A DNA stretch of 64,000 bases. Origin: JAJYSO01 sp964579505. GTDB taxonomy: Bacteria > Bacteroidota > Bacteroidia > Flavobacteriales > Flavobacteriaceae. Below are positions 44,141 to 52,196 of this stretch, one piece after another. Numbering within the stretch: position 1 is the stretch's first letter; each line of letters begins with the position of its first letter. The notes beneath the pieces were generated by a model. It saw nothing but the letters and a program-made list of their open reading frames with translations. It made no database searches and was not told the origin of the DNA. The stretch is from contig CAZOGC010000002.1 of NCBI GenBank assembly GCA_964579505.1, forward strand, positions 186,001 to 250,000. Reading direction: 5' to 3'. The position numbers were made by a program, and so were the translations under genes.

Positions 44141-44563
44141 ATGGTTGAATTTTTGACGCAAAACGACTACATGCTGCCCGTACAGTCTCGTTATGCAAAA
44201 TGGGTAGAGCATGTTATAGAGTCTGAAAAGAAGATTTGTGGAGACATTTCGTATACGTTTTGCAATGATGCGGATTTAGATAAATTAAATCAACACTATC
44301 TGAACCACGTTGATTATACAGATATTATTAGTTTTGATGCAACAGTAGGAGACATTATTTCAGGAGAGATTTTTATTAGCACAGAAAGAGTTGCAGAAAA
44401 TGCCAAAAAATTTGGCGTCTCTTTTGATGAAGAATTGCTCCGCGTATTAGCCCATGGGTTGTTGCATTATTGTGGTTACAATGATAAGACGCCGGAGCAG
44501 TCAACAGAAATGCGTCTAAAAGAAGCTGAAAAAATGAAATTGTTCCACGTGGAACAATTGTAA
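44141..44563 (+). CDS. ybeY: Endoribonuclease YbeY
   Basis: This 140-residue zinc RNase acts in 16S rRNA maturation and ribosome quality control. The start is ATG 44141 (MVEFLTQNDYML): the longer frame (44069) would include the promoter box at 44094-44101. The motif is HGLLHYCGYND: the third zinc histidine of the classical HGxLHLxGYDH is Asp, a form common in Bacteroidota. Its last codons encode LFHVEQL and contain the first parS site. It is 12 bp upstream of mnmG. Confidence 0.92.
   Translation: MVEFLTQNDYMLPVQSRYAKWVEHVIESEKKICGDISYTFCNDADLDKLNQHYLNHVDYTDIISFDATVGDIISGEIFISTERVAENAKKFGVSFDEELLRVLAHGLLHYCGYNDKTPEQSTEMRLKEAEKMKLFHVEQL
44541..44556. promoter_or_regulatory. parS site 1 (ParB-binding palindrome)
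   Basis: TGTTCCACGTGGAACA is a perfect 16-bp palindrome that matches the parS consensus TGTTNCACGTGNAACA exactly. It lies within the last codons of ybeY, so the same bases also code for residues near the C-terminus. An identical copy lies 1907 bp downstream. ParB would load here and spread to organise chromosome segregation. Confidence 0.85.
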
Positions 44564-44574
44564 AAAAGAGCCTT

Positions 44575-46446
44575 ATGTTTGAAGAAGAATACGATGTAAT
44601 TGTGGTAGGAGCCGGACACGCTGGAAGCGAAGCTGCAGCGGCGGCGGCCAATATGGGCTGCCGTACGTTGTTGGCAACAATGAATTTACAAAATATAGCT
44701 CAGATGTCATGTAATCCGGCAATGGGAGGTATTGCTAAAGGGCAAATTGTGCGTGAAATTGATGCTTTAGGTGGGTATGCCGGGATAGTAAGTGACCGGA
44801 GCGCCATTCAATTTAGAATGCTAAACCGATCTAAGGGGCCTGCTGTTTGGAGTCCCCGGGTACAAAGCGACCGAATGCTGTTTTCGGCTACGTGGCGTCA
44901 TCTGTTAGAACAAACCCCCAACTTAGATTTTTGGCAAGAAATGATTACGGGAATTGTGGTCGATAAAAATCGAGTTACCGGTATTAAAACTGCTACCGGG
45001 TTGACAATTAAGGGAAAGACGGTCATCTTGACGAATGGTACTTTTTTGAACGGACGAATTCATATTGGTGAACACAACTATGGAGGTGGAAGAGCCGGTG
45101 AAAGAGCCGCCATTGGTATTACGGCCGATCTTGAAAAAATAGGTTTTGAATCAGGTAGAATGAAGACGGGAACACCCCCAAGAGTTGATGGGCGATCGCT
45201 TGATTTTTCTAAAATGGAAGAGCAATCCGGAGATGAAAAACCCGAAAAATTTTCGTATTCTGACATGACTCAAGCACTCACCAAACAACGCTCTTGTTAT
45301 ATAACTTATACTTCAGTAGAAGTGCACGATATATTGCGTGAAGGTTTTGATAGATCGCCTATGTTTAATGGAAGAATTAAAAGTGTAGGCCCGCGTTATT
45401 GCCCGAGTATTGAAGATAAAATAAATCGTTTTGCTACGAAAGACAGGCACCAAATATTTGCCGAACCCGAAGGATGGGATACCGTTGAGTATTACGTAAA
45501 CGGGTTTTCAACTTCTCTTCCACAAGAAGTTCAACTCAAAGCTTTGCGTCGTGTTTCCGGTTTTGAAAATGTAAAAATGTTTAGACCCGGATATGCCATA
45601 GAATACGATTATTTTCCACCAAAACAAATTCGCCATACCTTAGAAACGAAACTAATTTCAGGCTTGTATTTTGCCGGGCAAATAAACGGAACTACCGGCT
45701 ATGAAGAAGCCGGATGTCAGGGTTTGATGGCCGGTATTAATGCGGCCCTAAAAGTGCAAGAAAAAGAGCCTTTTGTGTTGCGTAGAAATGAAGCGTATAT
45801 AGGAGTATTGATAGACGATTTGATTACGAAAGGCACAAAAGAACCTTACAGAATGTTTACTTCGCGGGCAGAATACCGCACCTTGTTGCGACAAGATAAT
45901 GCGGATTTTAGATTGACAGAAAAAGGATATCGTATAGGGTTGGCACGAGAAGATCGACTAAAACGAATGGAAGAAAAACATGAAGGAGCTAAAAATTTTA
46001 AAGCTTTTCTAACCGAAACGAGTATTGCTCCGGAGGAAATAAACGCTATTTTAGAAGAGAAAAAATCATCTCCGGTAAAACAAAAAGACAAGATTTTTAA
46101 AGTGCTCAAACGCCCACATATTTTTATGGAAGATTTGCGCAAAACAGATTTGGTAACCAACTATATTGAAGCTAAAAATTTGGATGAAGAAACGATCACG
46201 CAAACAGAGATTCAGATTAAATATGCCGGATATATAGAAAAAGAGAAACTAAATGCAGATAAATTAAATAGACTGGAAGGATTAAAAATTCCGAAGAATT
46301 TTGACTACAACAGACTGTCTTCTATGTCGTATGAAGCTCGCCAAAAATTAACAGAAATTCAGCCGGAAACTGTTTCGCAAGCGTCACGAGTTAGTGGGGT
46401 ACGTCCGAGTGATATTTCTGCCTTATTGGTTTATATCGGCCGATAA
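44575..46446 (+). CDS. mnmG: tRNA uridine 5-carboxymethylaminomethyl modification enzyme
   Basis: This FAD protein of 623 residues works with MnmE to modify the wobble uridine in tRNA. FAD site VVGAGHAGSEAAAAAANMG (about 11-29), conserved CNPAMGGIAKGQIVREIDALGG, GPRYCPSIEDK and AGQINGTTGYEEAGCQGLMAGINAA mark the family; the C-terminal domain ends RVSGVRPSDISALLVYIGR. It is fully normal in length. It is flanked by parS sites; in many bacteria mnmG (gidA) sits near the replication origin. Confidence 0.97.
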   Translation: MFEEEYDVIVVGAGHAGSEAAAAAANMGCRTLLATMNLQNIAQMSCNPAMGGIAKGQIVREIDALGGYAGIVSDRSAIQFRMLNRSKGPAVWSPRVQSDRMLFSATWRHLLEQTPNLDFWQEMITGIVVDKNRVTGIKTATGLTIKGKTVILTNGTFLNGRIHIGEHNYGGGRAGERAAIGITADLEKIGFESGRMKTGTPPRVDGRSLDFSKMEEQSGDEKPEKFSYSDMTQALTKQRSCYITYTSVEVHDILREGFDRSPMFNGRIKSVGPRYCPSIEDKINRFATKDRHQIFAEPEGWDTVEYYVNGFSTSLPQEVQLKALRRVSGFENVKMFRPGYAIEYDYFPPKQIRHTLETKLISGLYFAGQINGTTGYEEAGCQGLMAGINAALKVQEKEPFVLRRNEAYIGVLIDDLITKGTKEPYRMFTSRAEYRTLLRQDNADFRLTEKGYRIGLAREDRLKRMEEKHEGAKNFKAFLTETSIAPEEINAILEEKKSSPVKQKDKIFKVLKRPHIFMEDLRKTDLVTNYIEAKNLDEETITQTEIQIKYAGYIEKEKLNADKLNRLEGLKIPKNFDYNRLSSMSYEARQKLTEIQPETVSQASRVSGVRPSDISALLVYIGR

Positions 46447-46447
46447 T

Positions 46448-46463
46448 TGTTCCACGTGGAACA
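46448..46463. promoter_or_regulatory. parS site 2 (ParB-binding palindrome)
   Basis: A second exact TGTTCCACGTGGAACA, beginning 2 bp after the mnmG stop. Unlike site 1 it is non-coding. Two identical copies of a 16-mer this close together are very unlikely by chance. Confidence 0.85.
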
Positions 46464-46850
46464 GAAAAACTCTAACCTCTCTTTGAAGGTCCTGTAAAAA
46501 CTTATTGTGTTTTTTATTTTTAAACGGTAGCGCATCTCTAAAAAGCAAAAATACCAAGTGTTAGGTTACGCTACTAAGAATGAATTAAAACTAACATGAT
46601 AGTTTATATAAATACCGAATGTTTACCCATATTTATTATTTTAAAGAGATTTTAGACGTTATAAGCGCTTTATAATGTCTGTATATGTAAGAATAGTTTA
46701 AAATGGCTTAAATCGAACATATAAAGACGTCTTCTATAATTTATGATTATTATTTAAAGTAGTTTTCATAAACAAAACTTATAGTTATATAAAAAGACTA
46801 TTTTTGCCTTAAAAGGATAGAAGTGTAAGAAAAGAGTACATTTACATAAA
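46464..46850. other. AT-rich gap after mnmG, no gene seen
   Basis: About 390 bp of AT-rich sequence between parS site 2 and the upxY promoter. I found no gene, no hairpin terminator for mnmG and no DnaA boxes. Frames in it lack coding character. Confidence 0.5.
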
Positions 46851-46881
46851 TTTGTAGAATGGAGGGCTTTTGTTAAATTTG
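46851..46881 (+). promoter_or_regulatory. Consensus promoter of upxY and the polysaccharide locus
   Basis: TTTG at 46851-46854, 19 bp spacer, TAAATTTG at 46874-46881: an exact match to the flavobacterial -33/-7 consensus, 27 bp before the upxY ATG. It is the only strong promoter I see at the left end of the polysaccharide locus. Confidence 0.78.
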
Positions 46882-46908
46882 CAGGTTCGATTTTGTGAAT
46901 GATAAATA

Positions 46909-47397
46909 ATGGAGTGGTTTGTATTGTATGTAAAGAGTCGAGCTGAAAAAAAAGTAGCGACAAGATTACAAGAAAAAGGAGTTTTGGTTTTTTGCCCCAC
47001 AAAGATTGAAGAACGAAAATGGTCTGATCGGATAAAAAAAATTGAAGTTCCTTATTTTCGTTCGTATGTGTTTGTAAAATTTGAAGAGAAAGAGGCTGCT
47101 CAAATTTTAGAAACTCAAGGCGTGGTAAGACGGCTTTTTTGGTTGGGGAAACCGGCAATAATTAAAGAAGAAGAAATGCAAGAGGTTATTTCTTTTTTTG
47201 ATGAACACCAAAACAATAACATTGTTTATGTTCCGTTTGCCAAAGGTGAAGAAGTAAAAATTATAAAGGGAACGTTTAGAAACCAAAAAGGGGTAGTTCT
47301 CACAAATGATGAACACCGAGTAACGTTAAGTATTCCGGCACTGGGATATTCGTTTAAGGTTACTTTGTCTAAAAATAAGGTAGGGAAAACGAGTTAG
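46909..47397 (+). CDS. UpxY-type transcription antiterminator (NusG-like)
   Basis: This 162-residue NusG paralogue has an N-terminal NGN domain (EWFVLYVKSRAEKKVATRLQEKGVLVFCPT...YFRSYVFVKFEE) and a C-terminal KOW domain (FAKGEEVKIIKGTFRNQKGVVL). In Bacteroides, UpxY proteins start capsule operons and let RNA polymerase read through early terminators of their own locus. Here it lies directly before the sulfate-activation and glycan genes. Its last codons lie inside a terminator stem. Confidence 0.88.
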   Translation: MEWFVLYVKSRAEKKVATRLQEKGVLVFCPTKIEERKWSDRIKKIEVPYFRSYVFVKFEEKEAAQILETQGVVRRLFWLGKPAIIKEEEMQEVISFFDEHQNNNIVYVPFAKGEEVKIIKGTFRNQKGVVLTNDEHRVTLSIPALGYSFKVTLSKNKVGKTS

Positions 47398-47411
47398 GTT
47401 TTCCCTTTTTT
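47383..47411 (+). terminator. Intrinsic terminator overlapping the end of upxY
   Basis: GGGAAAAC (47383-47390) pairs with GTTTTCCC (47398-47405), followed by a run of six Ts. The stop codon of upxY (47395-47397) is in the loop. Downstream genes would need antitermination or another promoter. Confidence 0.75.
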
Positions 47412-47492
47412 CATAGAGTCTATTTGGTCTTTGTGTGGGACTGAAGAGGCGAAGCCGTGAAAAAAATTAATAAATAAAATTAAACAAACCCT

Positions 47493-48317
47493 ATGACCCA
47501 TTTAGAAACTGCTATAAAAGCAGCTATTCGCGGAGGAGAAAAAATCATGCATGTTTATAAGCAAGATTTTGAAGTAGAATTTAAAAGCGATCAATCTCCA
47601 CTAACCCAAGCCGATAAACAAGCTAACACGGCTATTTTAGAAACCTTAGAATCTACAGCTGTTCCAATAATTAGTGAAGAGATTAAAAATATACCCTACC
47701 AGGATCGCTCACATTGGGAAGCGTGTTGGGTGGTTGACCCGCTAGATGGAACCAAGGAGTTTGTAAAACGAAACGGCGAGTTTACGGTTAATATAGCCTT
47801 GGTGAGAAAGGGATTACCGGTATTAGGAGTGGTGTATGTGCCGGTTATACAAAAACTTTATTTTGCAGAAGAAAATAGAGGGGCATTTACGATAACGCTT
47901 GAGAATATTGAGACCCTGCCAACGCTTGACGAACTTGAGCAAAAGGCTCAACGACTTGCACAACAGGCCTTTCCAAAAACGTATACCGTGGTGGCCTCGC
48001 GCTCTCATTTTTCTTCAGAAACGGAGGCCTTTGTTAATAGTTGTAAGGAAAAACACGGAGCGGTAAAGTTAGTTAGTAAAGGAAGTTCGTTAAAACTTTG
48101 CATGGTAGCTGAAGGAGAAGCCCACGTATATCCGCGTATTGCGCCTACAATGGAGTGGGATACGGCAGCGGCACACGCAGTGGCTAAATTTGCAGGATGT
48201 AAGGTCCTCAATTTTAACACAAAAGAAGAATTGCATTACAACAAAGAAAATTTGCTCAACCCTTATTTTATTGTTTTGCGCAAAGAAGATGATTACGAAC
48301 CCTTGATAAAAGCGTAG
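47493..48317 (+). CDS. cysQ: 3'(2'),5'-bisphosphate nucleotidase
   Basis: This 274-residue magnesium phosphatase removes 3'-phosphate from PAP, the by-product of PAPS use. Metal-binding WVVDPLDGTKEFVKRNGEF and C-terminal PTMEWDTAAAHAV are the inositol monophosphatase-family signatures, and the pattern of SEEIKNIP fits CysQ. It is the first gene of a sulfate-activation cluster. PAP recycling is most needed where PAPS is consumed, in reduction or by sulfotransferases. Confidence 0.93.
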   Translation: MTHLETAIKAAIRGGEKIMHVYKQDFEVEFKSDQSPLTQADKQANTAILETLESTAVPIISEEIKNIPYQDRSHWEACWVVDPLDGTKEFVKRNGEFTVNIALVRKGLPVLGVVYVPVIQKLYFAEENRGAFTITLENIETLPTLDELEQKAQRLAQQAFPKTYTVVASRSHFSSETEAFVNSCKEKHGAVKLVSKGSSLKLCMVAEGEAHVYPRIAPTMEWDTAAAHAVAKFAGCKVLNFNTKEELHYNKENLLNPYFIVLRKEDDYEPLIKA

Positions 48318-48358
48318 CTTAGCTTTAGCTAACGTATCCTAAAAGCTTTTCAACGCTT

Positions 48359-50149
48359 ATGATTACACTGGCAGATTCAATCCAACAGCTTATTGTTTGT
48401 GGGGTTACACTCGTTTTAATTGGGTTGTTATTTATAGACAAATTCAAGCCGGCTATTCTGTTTTTTGCAGCCGTTTTACTGTTTCTGTTGAGTGGAATTA
48501 TTTCAATTACAGATCTTTTAAACGCGCTGGCTAACGAGTCTATTCTAAGTATTTTTTTACTTATCTTTATTACAGCAGGTATTCAGCAGCATTTTAATTT
48601 GCTGGGTTGGCTAGATAAGTTTTTTGGAAAAGCCAAGACCGGAAAAGGGTTTATGCTGCGAATGACAACCGGCGTAACGGCTTTTTCTTCCTTTTTAAAC
48701 AACACCCCCATTGTGGCCTTGTTTATGCCCTACGTATATCAGTGGGCACAAAAGCACAAAGTTTCTCCGGCTAAACTGCTTATACCGCTTTCGTATGCGG
48801 CTATTGTGGGAGGAATGATGACGGTTATAGGTACCTCTACCAATTTGGTACTCAACGGACTTATTGAAGCCAAGGCAGCTACTCCTCCGGGTTTTCTAGA
48901 CTATTTGATTCCGGGAGTACTGGTGAGTATCGGGGGAATTGCTTTCCTTTATTTTATAGGGTATAAACTGTTACCCAATCGTACGGAACTACTTACTTCT
49001 GTAAAAGGAAAACCCAGAGAGTATATGGCTGAAGTACGAATAGTACCCAACTCTTCTATTATAGGAAAATCAATTATAGATGCCGATTTACGAAACTTGG
49101 ATGGGGTCTATTTATTTGAAATTATTCGCAAGGGAGAACGAATTTCACCGGTGCAGCCGGAAGAAATTATTCAGGAAAAAGATGCGCTTGTTTTTGCCGG
49201 TGACACACAAAATATTATAGAACTGATAGACCGAGAAAAGGATCTGAAGATGCCTTACTCGCCACAAGGAGAAGGCAGTTTGAAGAGATTAGATTTGGTT
49301 GAAACGGTGATTCCGATTAACTCTAACTTGGTAGGCCACAGCCTAAAAGAATTGAGTTTCAGAGAACAATATGATGCTGCAGTAGTGGCATTACACCGCC
49401 ATGGTGAGCGACTTACCGGAAAGATTGGAGAAGTACTGTTACAGGCGGGAGATTTGTTACTAATTACCCCCGGAAAAAATTTTCACCAGCAAATAGAACA
49501 AGAAAACAGCCTGTACATGGTTTCGGTTGTGCAACAGGTATCAGAAGCAAAACCCCTTGCCAAAAAAGGTTTTTTGGGCGTGTTATTAGTCTTACTTGCC
49601 GGGCTTATTTTTACGAAAATGGGGCTGTTTTTTGCCTTATTAATTTTAACCGCATACATGGTAGCTACTAAGCTGTTGAGTGTACAAGAAATAAAACGTC
49701 AACTAGATGTAAATCTTCTTGTTATACTGGTCTCTTCACTGGCATTTAGCACGGCACTCATTAATTCGGGAGCAGCACAATTGTTGGCCGATGGATTTAT
49801 GAGTATTTTTAGTGCTATGGGTAATCTGGGAATTATTATAGGAATTTATGTAATTACGCTTATTTTAACCTCTTTTGTAACGCATGTAGCCGCAGTATCT
49901 ATCATTTTTCCAATAGGATATGCCATAGGTATGGCTACACCGGGTTTAAATATGGTAGCATTGTATATAGCCATTGCCTTTGCGGCATCGGCCTCTTTTC
50001 ATTCACCGTTTAGTTACCAAACCAATATGATGGTTTTTGGTCCGGGTGGATATAAATTTAAAGACTTCATTAAGGTAGGAACCCCTTTTACCCTAATTTA
50101 CTCAGCTATCGCACTACTTTGTATTATTTTTTACTATCAACTAATCTAA
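48359..50149 (+). CDS. SLC13-type anion permease with two RCK_C (TrkA-C) domains
   Basis: This 596-residue membrane transporter has N-terminal helices (about 10-200), then two TrkA-C/RCK_C domains (EYMAEVRIVPNSSIIGKSIIDADL..., and DLVETVIPINSNLVGHSLKEL..., together about 218-385), and C-terminal helices. Motifs FLNNTPIVALFMPYV and SFHSPFSYQTNMMV are those of the SLC13/DASS-like permeases in sulfate loci. It probably takes up sulfate. The stop overlaps the cysC start (TAATG). Confidence 0.88.
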   Translation: MITLADSIQQLIVCGVTLVLIGLLFIDKFKPAILFFAAVLLFLLSGIISITDLLNALANESILSIFLLIFITAGIQQHFNLLGWLDKFFGKAKTGKGFMLRMTTGVTAFSSFLNNTPIVALFMPYVYQWAQKHKVSPAKLLIPLSYAAIVGGMMTVIGTSTNLVLNGLIEAKAATPPGFLDYLIPGVLVSIGGIAFLYFIGYKLLPNRTELLTSVKGKPREYMAEVRIVPNSSIIGKSIIDADLRNLDGVYLFEIIRKGERISPVQPEEIIQEKDALVFAGDTQNIIELIDREKDLKMPYSPQGEGSLKRLDLVETVIPINSNLVGHSLKELSFREQYDAAVVALHRHGERLTGKIGEVLLQAGDLLLITPGKNFHQQIEQENSLYMVSVVQQVSEAKPLAKKGFLGVLLVLLAGLIFTKMGLFFALLILTAYMVATKLLSVQEIKRQLDVNLLVILVSSLAFSTALINSGAAQLLADGFMSIFSAMGNLGIIIGIYVITLILTSFVTHVAAVSIIFPIGYAIGMATPGLNMVALYIAIAFAASASFHSPFSYQTNMMVFGPGGYKFKDFIKVGTPFTLIYSAIALLCIIFYYQLI

Positions 50150-50760
50150 TGGAAAAAGAAAAACTTCACATTATTCCCCATCAGCATAAAGTTACTCCGG
50201 AAGATCGGTGTAAACTTAAGGGACATCAGGCAAAGGTCTTGTGGTTTACAGGGCTTTCGGGCTCTGGTAAATCAACCATTGCCAGTAAGCTAGAGCAACT
50301 GTTGTTAGAACAGAATGTACACACCTTTATTTTAGACGGAGACAATGTACGTGCCGGCTTAAACAAAGGGCTGCGTTTTACGCCGGAAGACCGAGAAGAA
50401 AATCTACGCAGGGTGGCTGAAGTGGCTAAACTTTTTGTAGAAGCCGGAGTCGTGGTTTTAAGCGCTTTTGTATCACCCCTTAAGAAAGATCGAGAAAAGG
50501 TTCGCTATATCATTGGAAACCTTAACTTTGTCGAAATTTATGTAGCTACTTCTCTAGAAGAGTGTGAGCGGCGAGATGTAAAAGGATTGTATAAAAAAGC
50601 CAGAAAGGGTGAAATCACTAATTTTACAGGGCTTACCGCCCCTTATGAAGCACCTGAGGAAGCTGACTTGGTGTTGCAGACAGAAGGAAAAACTGTAGAG
50701 CAATGTGCTCAAACGGTGTTACATTATTTACTTGAAAACGAAAAACTAAAGCAGTTATGA
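50149..50760 (+). CDS. cysC: Adenylylsulfate kinase
   Basis: This 203-residue kinase phosphorylates APS to PAPS. The start is ATG 50149 (MEKEKLHIIPHQ), overlapping the permease stop by one base; a longer frame from 50119 is unlikely. P-loop GLSGSGKS is at 35-42; LDGDNVRAGLNKGLRFTPEDREENLRRVAEVA and FVSPLKKDREKVR are family marks. The 4-nt overlap with cysD (ATGA) shows operon coupling. Confidence 0.95.
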   Translation: MEKEKLHIIPHQHKVTPEDRCKLKGHQAKVLWFTGLSGSGKSTIASKLEQLLLEQNVHTFILDGDNVRAGLNKGLRFTPEDREENLRRVAEVAKLFVEAGVVVLSAFVSPLKKDREKVRYIIGNLNFVEIYVATSLEECERRDVKGLYKKARKGEITNFTGLTAPYEAPEEADLVLQTEGKTVEQCAQTVLHYLLENEKLKQL

Positions 50761-51662
50761 GCAGTTATTATTTAAACTATTTAGACGAGTTAGAATCAGA
50801 AGCCATTTATATACTTCGTGAAGTATTTGCGCAGTTTCAAAACCCGGTAATTTTATTTTCGGGAGGAAAAGACTCAGCATTGGTTACTCACCTGGCTAAA
50901 AAAGCTTTTTATCCTAACAAGATTCCATTTCCACTTTTACACATAGATACCGGCCAAAATTTTCCGGAAACCATTCAATTTAGAGATGACTTGGTTAAAG
51001 AATTAGGCGTTGAACTCTTAGTGGGATCAGTACAAAAATCAATTGACGAGGGTCGTGTAGCCGAGGAGCGTGGAAAGAACGCCACGCGTAATGCTTTACA
51101 GATAACTACCTTGTTAGATGCTATTGAAGAAAATAAAGTAGATTGTGCTATTGGAGGCGGTCGTCGTGATGAAGAAAAGGCACGTGCTAAAGAACGGTTT
51201 TTCTCTCACCGAGATGATTTTGGGCAATGGGATCCTAAAAACCAGCGTCCGGAGTTGTGGAATTTGTTGAACGGAAAATATTTTGAAGGAGAACATTTCC
51301 GTGCTTTTCCCATTAGTAATTTTACAGAAATGGACGTGTGGAATTATATTACTCGTGAAAAAATTGCGCTTCCCTCTCTCTATTTTGCACACGAACGCGA
51401 GGTGATTAGACGCAACGGCACTTGGTTGCCCAATTCGGATTTAATTCAACTTGAAGAAGGAGAAGAAGTAGTTACTAAACGCGTGCGTTTTCGCACGTTA
51501 GGTGATATTAATATTACCGGAGGAATAGAGAGCGATGCAGATACCTTAGAAAAAATTACGGCAGAAGTGGCTACTATGCGCCAAACAGAACGCGGTAATC
51601 GATCTGACGATAAACGCTCTGAAACAGCTATGGAAGACCGTAAAAAACAAGGGTACTTTTAG
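50757..51662 (+). CDS. cysD: Sulfate adenylyltransferase subunit 2
   Basis: This 301-residue PP-loop ATPase subunit makes APS from ATP and sulfate together with the GTPase CysN. FSGGKDSALVTHLA (about 34-47) is the PP-loop; HIDTGQNFPETIQFRD and GGRRDEEKARAKERFFS are the usual active-site segments. The cysN gene is separated from it by a four-helix-bundle gene and repeats rather than following directly. Confidence 0.95.
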   Translation: MSSYYLNYLDELESEAIYILREVFAQFQNPVILFSGGKDSALVTHLAKKAFYPNKIPFPLLHIDTGQNFPETIQFRDDLVKELGVELLVGSVQKSIDEGRVAEERGKNATRNALQITTLLDAIEENKVDCAIGGGRRDEEKARAKERFFSHRDDFGQWDPKNQRPELWNLLNGKYFEGEHFRAFPISNFTEMDVWNYITREKIALPSLYFAHEREVIRRNGTWLPNSDLIQLEEGEEVVTKRVRFRTLGDINITGGIESDADTLEKITAEVATMRQTERGNRSDDKRSETAMEDRKKQGYF

Positions 51663-51744
51663 CAGTAGGTATTAAGCTGTAAACTATAGGCTATAAGCCA
51701 TAAGCTATAAGTTACAGCCTACCCCTACCGTCTACAGTCAAACC
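51663..51744. repeat. Left flanking repeats of the S23-type gene
   Basis: A run of short related units such as CTATAAG (51691-51697, 51705-51711) and ACAGCCTAC, between the cysD stop and the four-helix-bundle start. Similar TAAGC/ACAGCCTAC words recur after that gene. Confidence 0.65.
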
Positions 51745-52110
51745 ATGAGAGATTTTAAAAAATATGAAACCTGGAAGCTCAGTCATCAACTGGTACTAGA
51801 TATTTATGATTTAACGAGAGAATTACCACATTCAGAGCGTTATCAAATTGTGTCTCAGATGCAACGTGCCGCTTATTCTATTCCTTCTAACTTTAGTGAA
51901 GGCTGTGGAAGAAAGTCAGATAAAGAATTTAATAGATTTATTCAAATTTCTTTGGGGTCCGCTCATGAACTTGAATATTTTGTACTCTTGTGTTTTGATT
52001 TAAAAATGATTAAAAAAGAACCTTATTTAAATCTAATAAAGGATATTAACTTAGTTAAAAAGAAATTATACAGTTTAAGCCAAAGGCTACAGTCTAGCCG
52101 TAAGCAATAA
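51745..52110 (+). CDS. Four-helix-bundle protein, 23S rRNA intervening-sequence (S23) family
   Basis: This 121-residue protein starts MRDFKKYETWKLSHQLVLDIYDLTRELPHSERY and continues MQRAAYSIPSNFSEGCGRKSDKEFNRFIQISLGSAHELEYF, the signature of the S23/four-helix-bundle family found in intervening sequences of 23S rRNA genes and scattered across Bacteroidota. The function is unknown. It interrupts cysD-cysN, is bordered by repeats on both sides, and its last codons lie in the right repeat. It may be a mobile or recently inserted unit. Confidence 0.88.
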   Translation: MRDFKKYETWKLSHQLVLDIYDLTRELPHSERYQIVSQMQRAAYSIPSNFSEGCGRKSDKEFNRFIQISLGSAHELEYFVLLCFDLKMIKKEPYLNLIKDINLVKKKLYSLSQRLQSSRKQ

Positions 52111-52190
52111 GCAATAAGCTATATGCAATAAGCTATATGCAATAGGCCTACAGCCTACCGCTTACGGCCTATCGCTTAAAACCTAAAACA
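52101..52190. repeat. Right flanking repeats of the S23-type gene
   Basis: GCAATAAGCTATAT is directly repeated at 52111-52124 and 52125-52138, preceded by an extra GCAATAA (52104-52110) and followed by a part copy. ACAGCCTACCGCTTACGGCCTATCGC follows in the same style as the left flank. The stop of the S23-type gene (52108-52110) is in the repeat. No gene is seen. Confidence 0.7.
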
Positions 52191-52196
52191 ATTATT

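Noticed and set aside
46464..46850. Possible replication origin beside mnmG and parS
   Set aside because: The gap is AT-rich and well placed, but I found no DnaA boxes, no repeated 13-mers and no dnaA or dnaN gene. The parS sites alone do not prove an origin.
46766..47158. 130-codon minus-strand frame
   Set aside because: It is mostly the antisense of upxY and an AT-rich gap; the composition is of chance Leu/Phe/Ile codons.
47430..47492. Riboswitch before cysQ
   Set aside because: Only a three-pair GGC-GAA-GCC hairpin is visible; no SAM or other conserved core was found.
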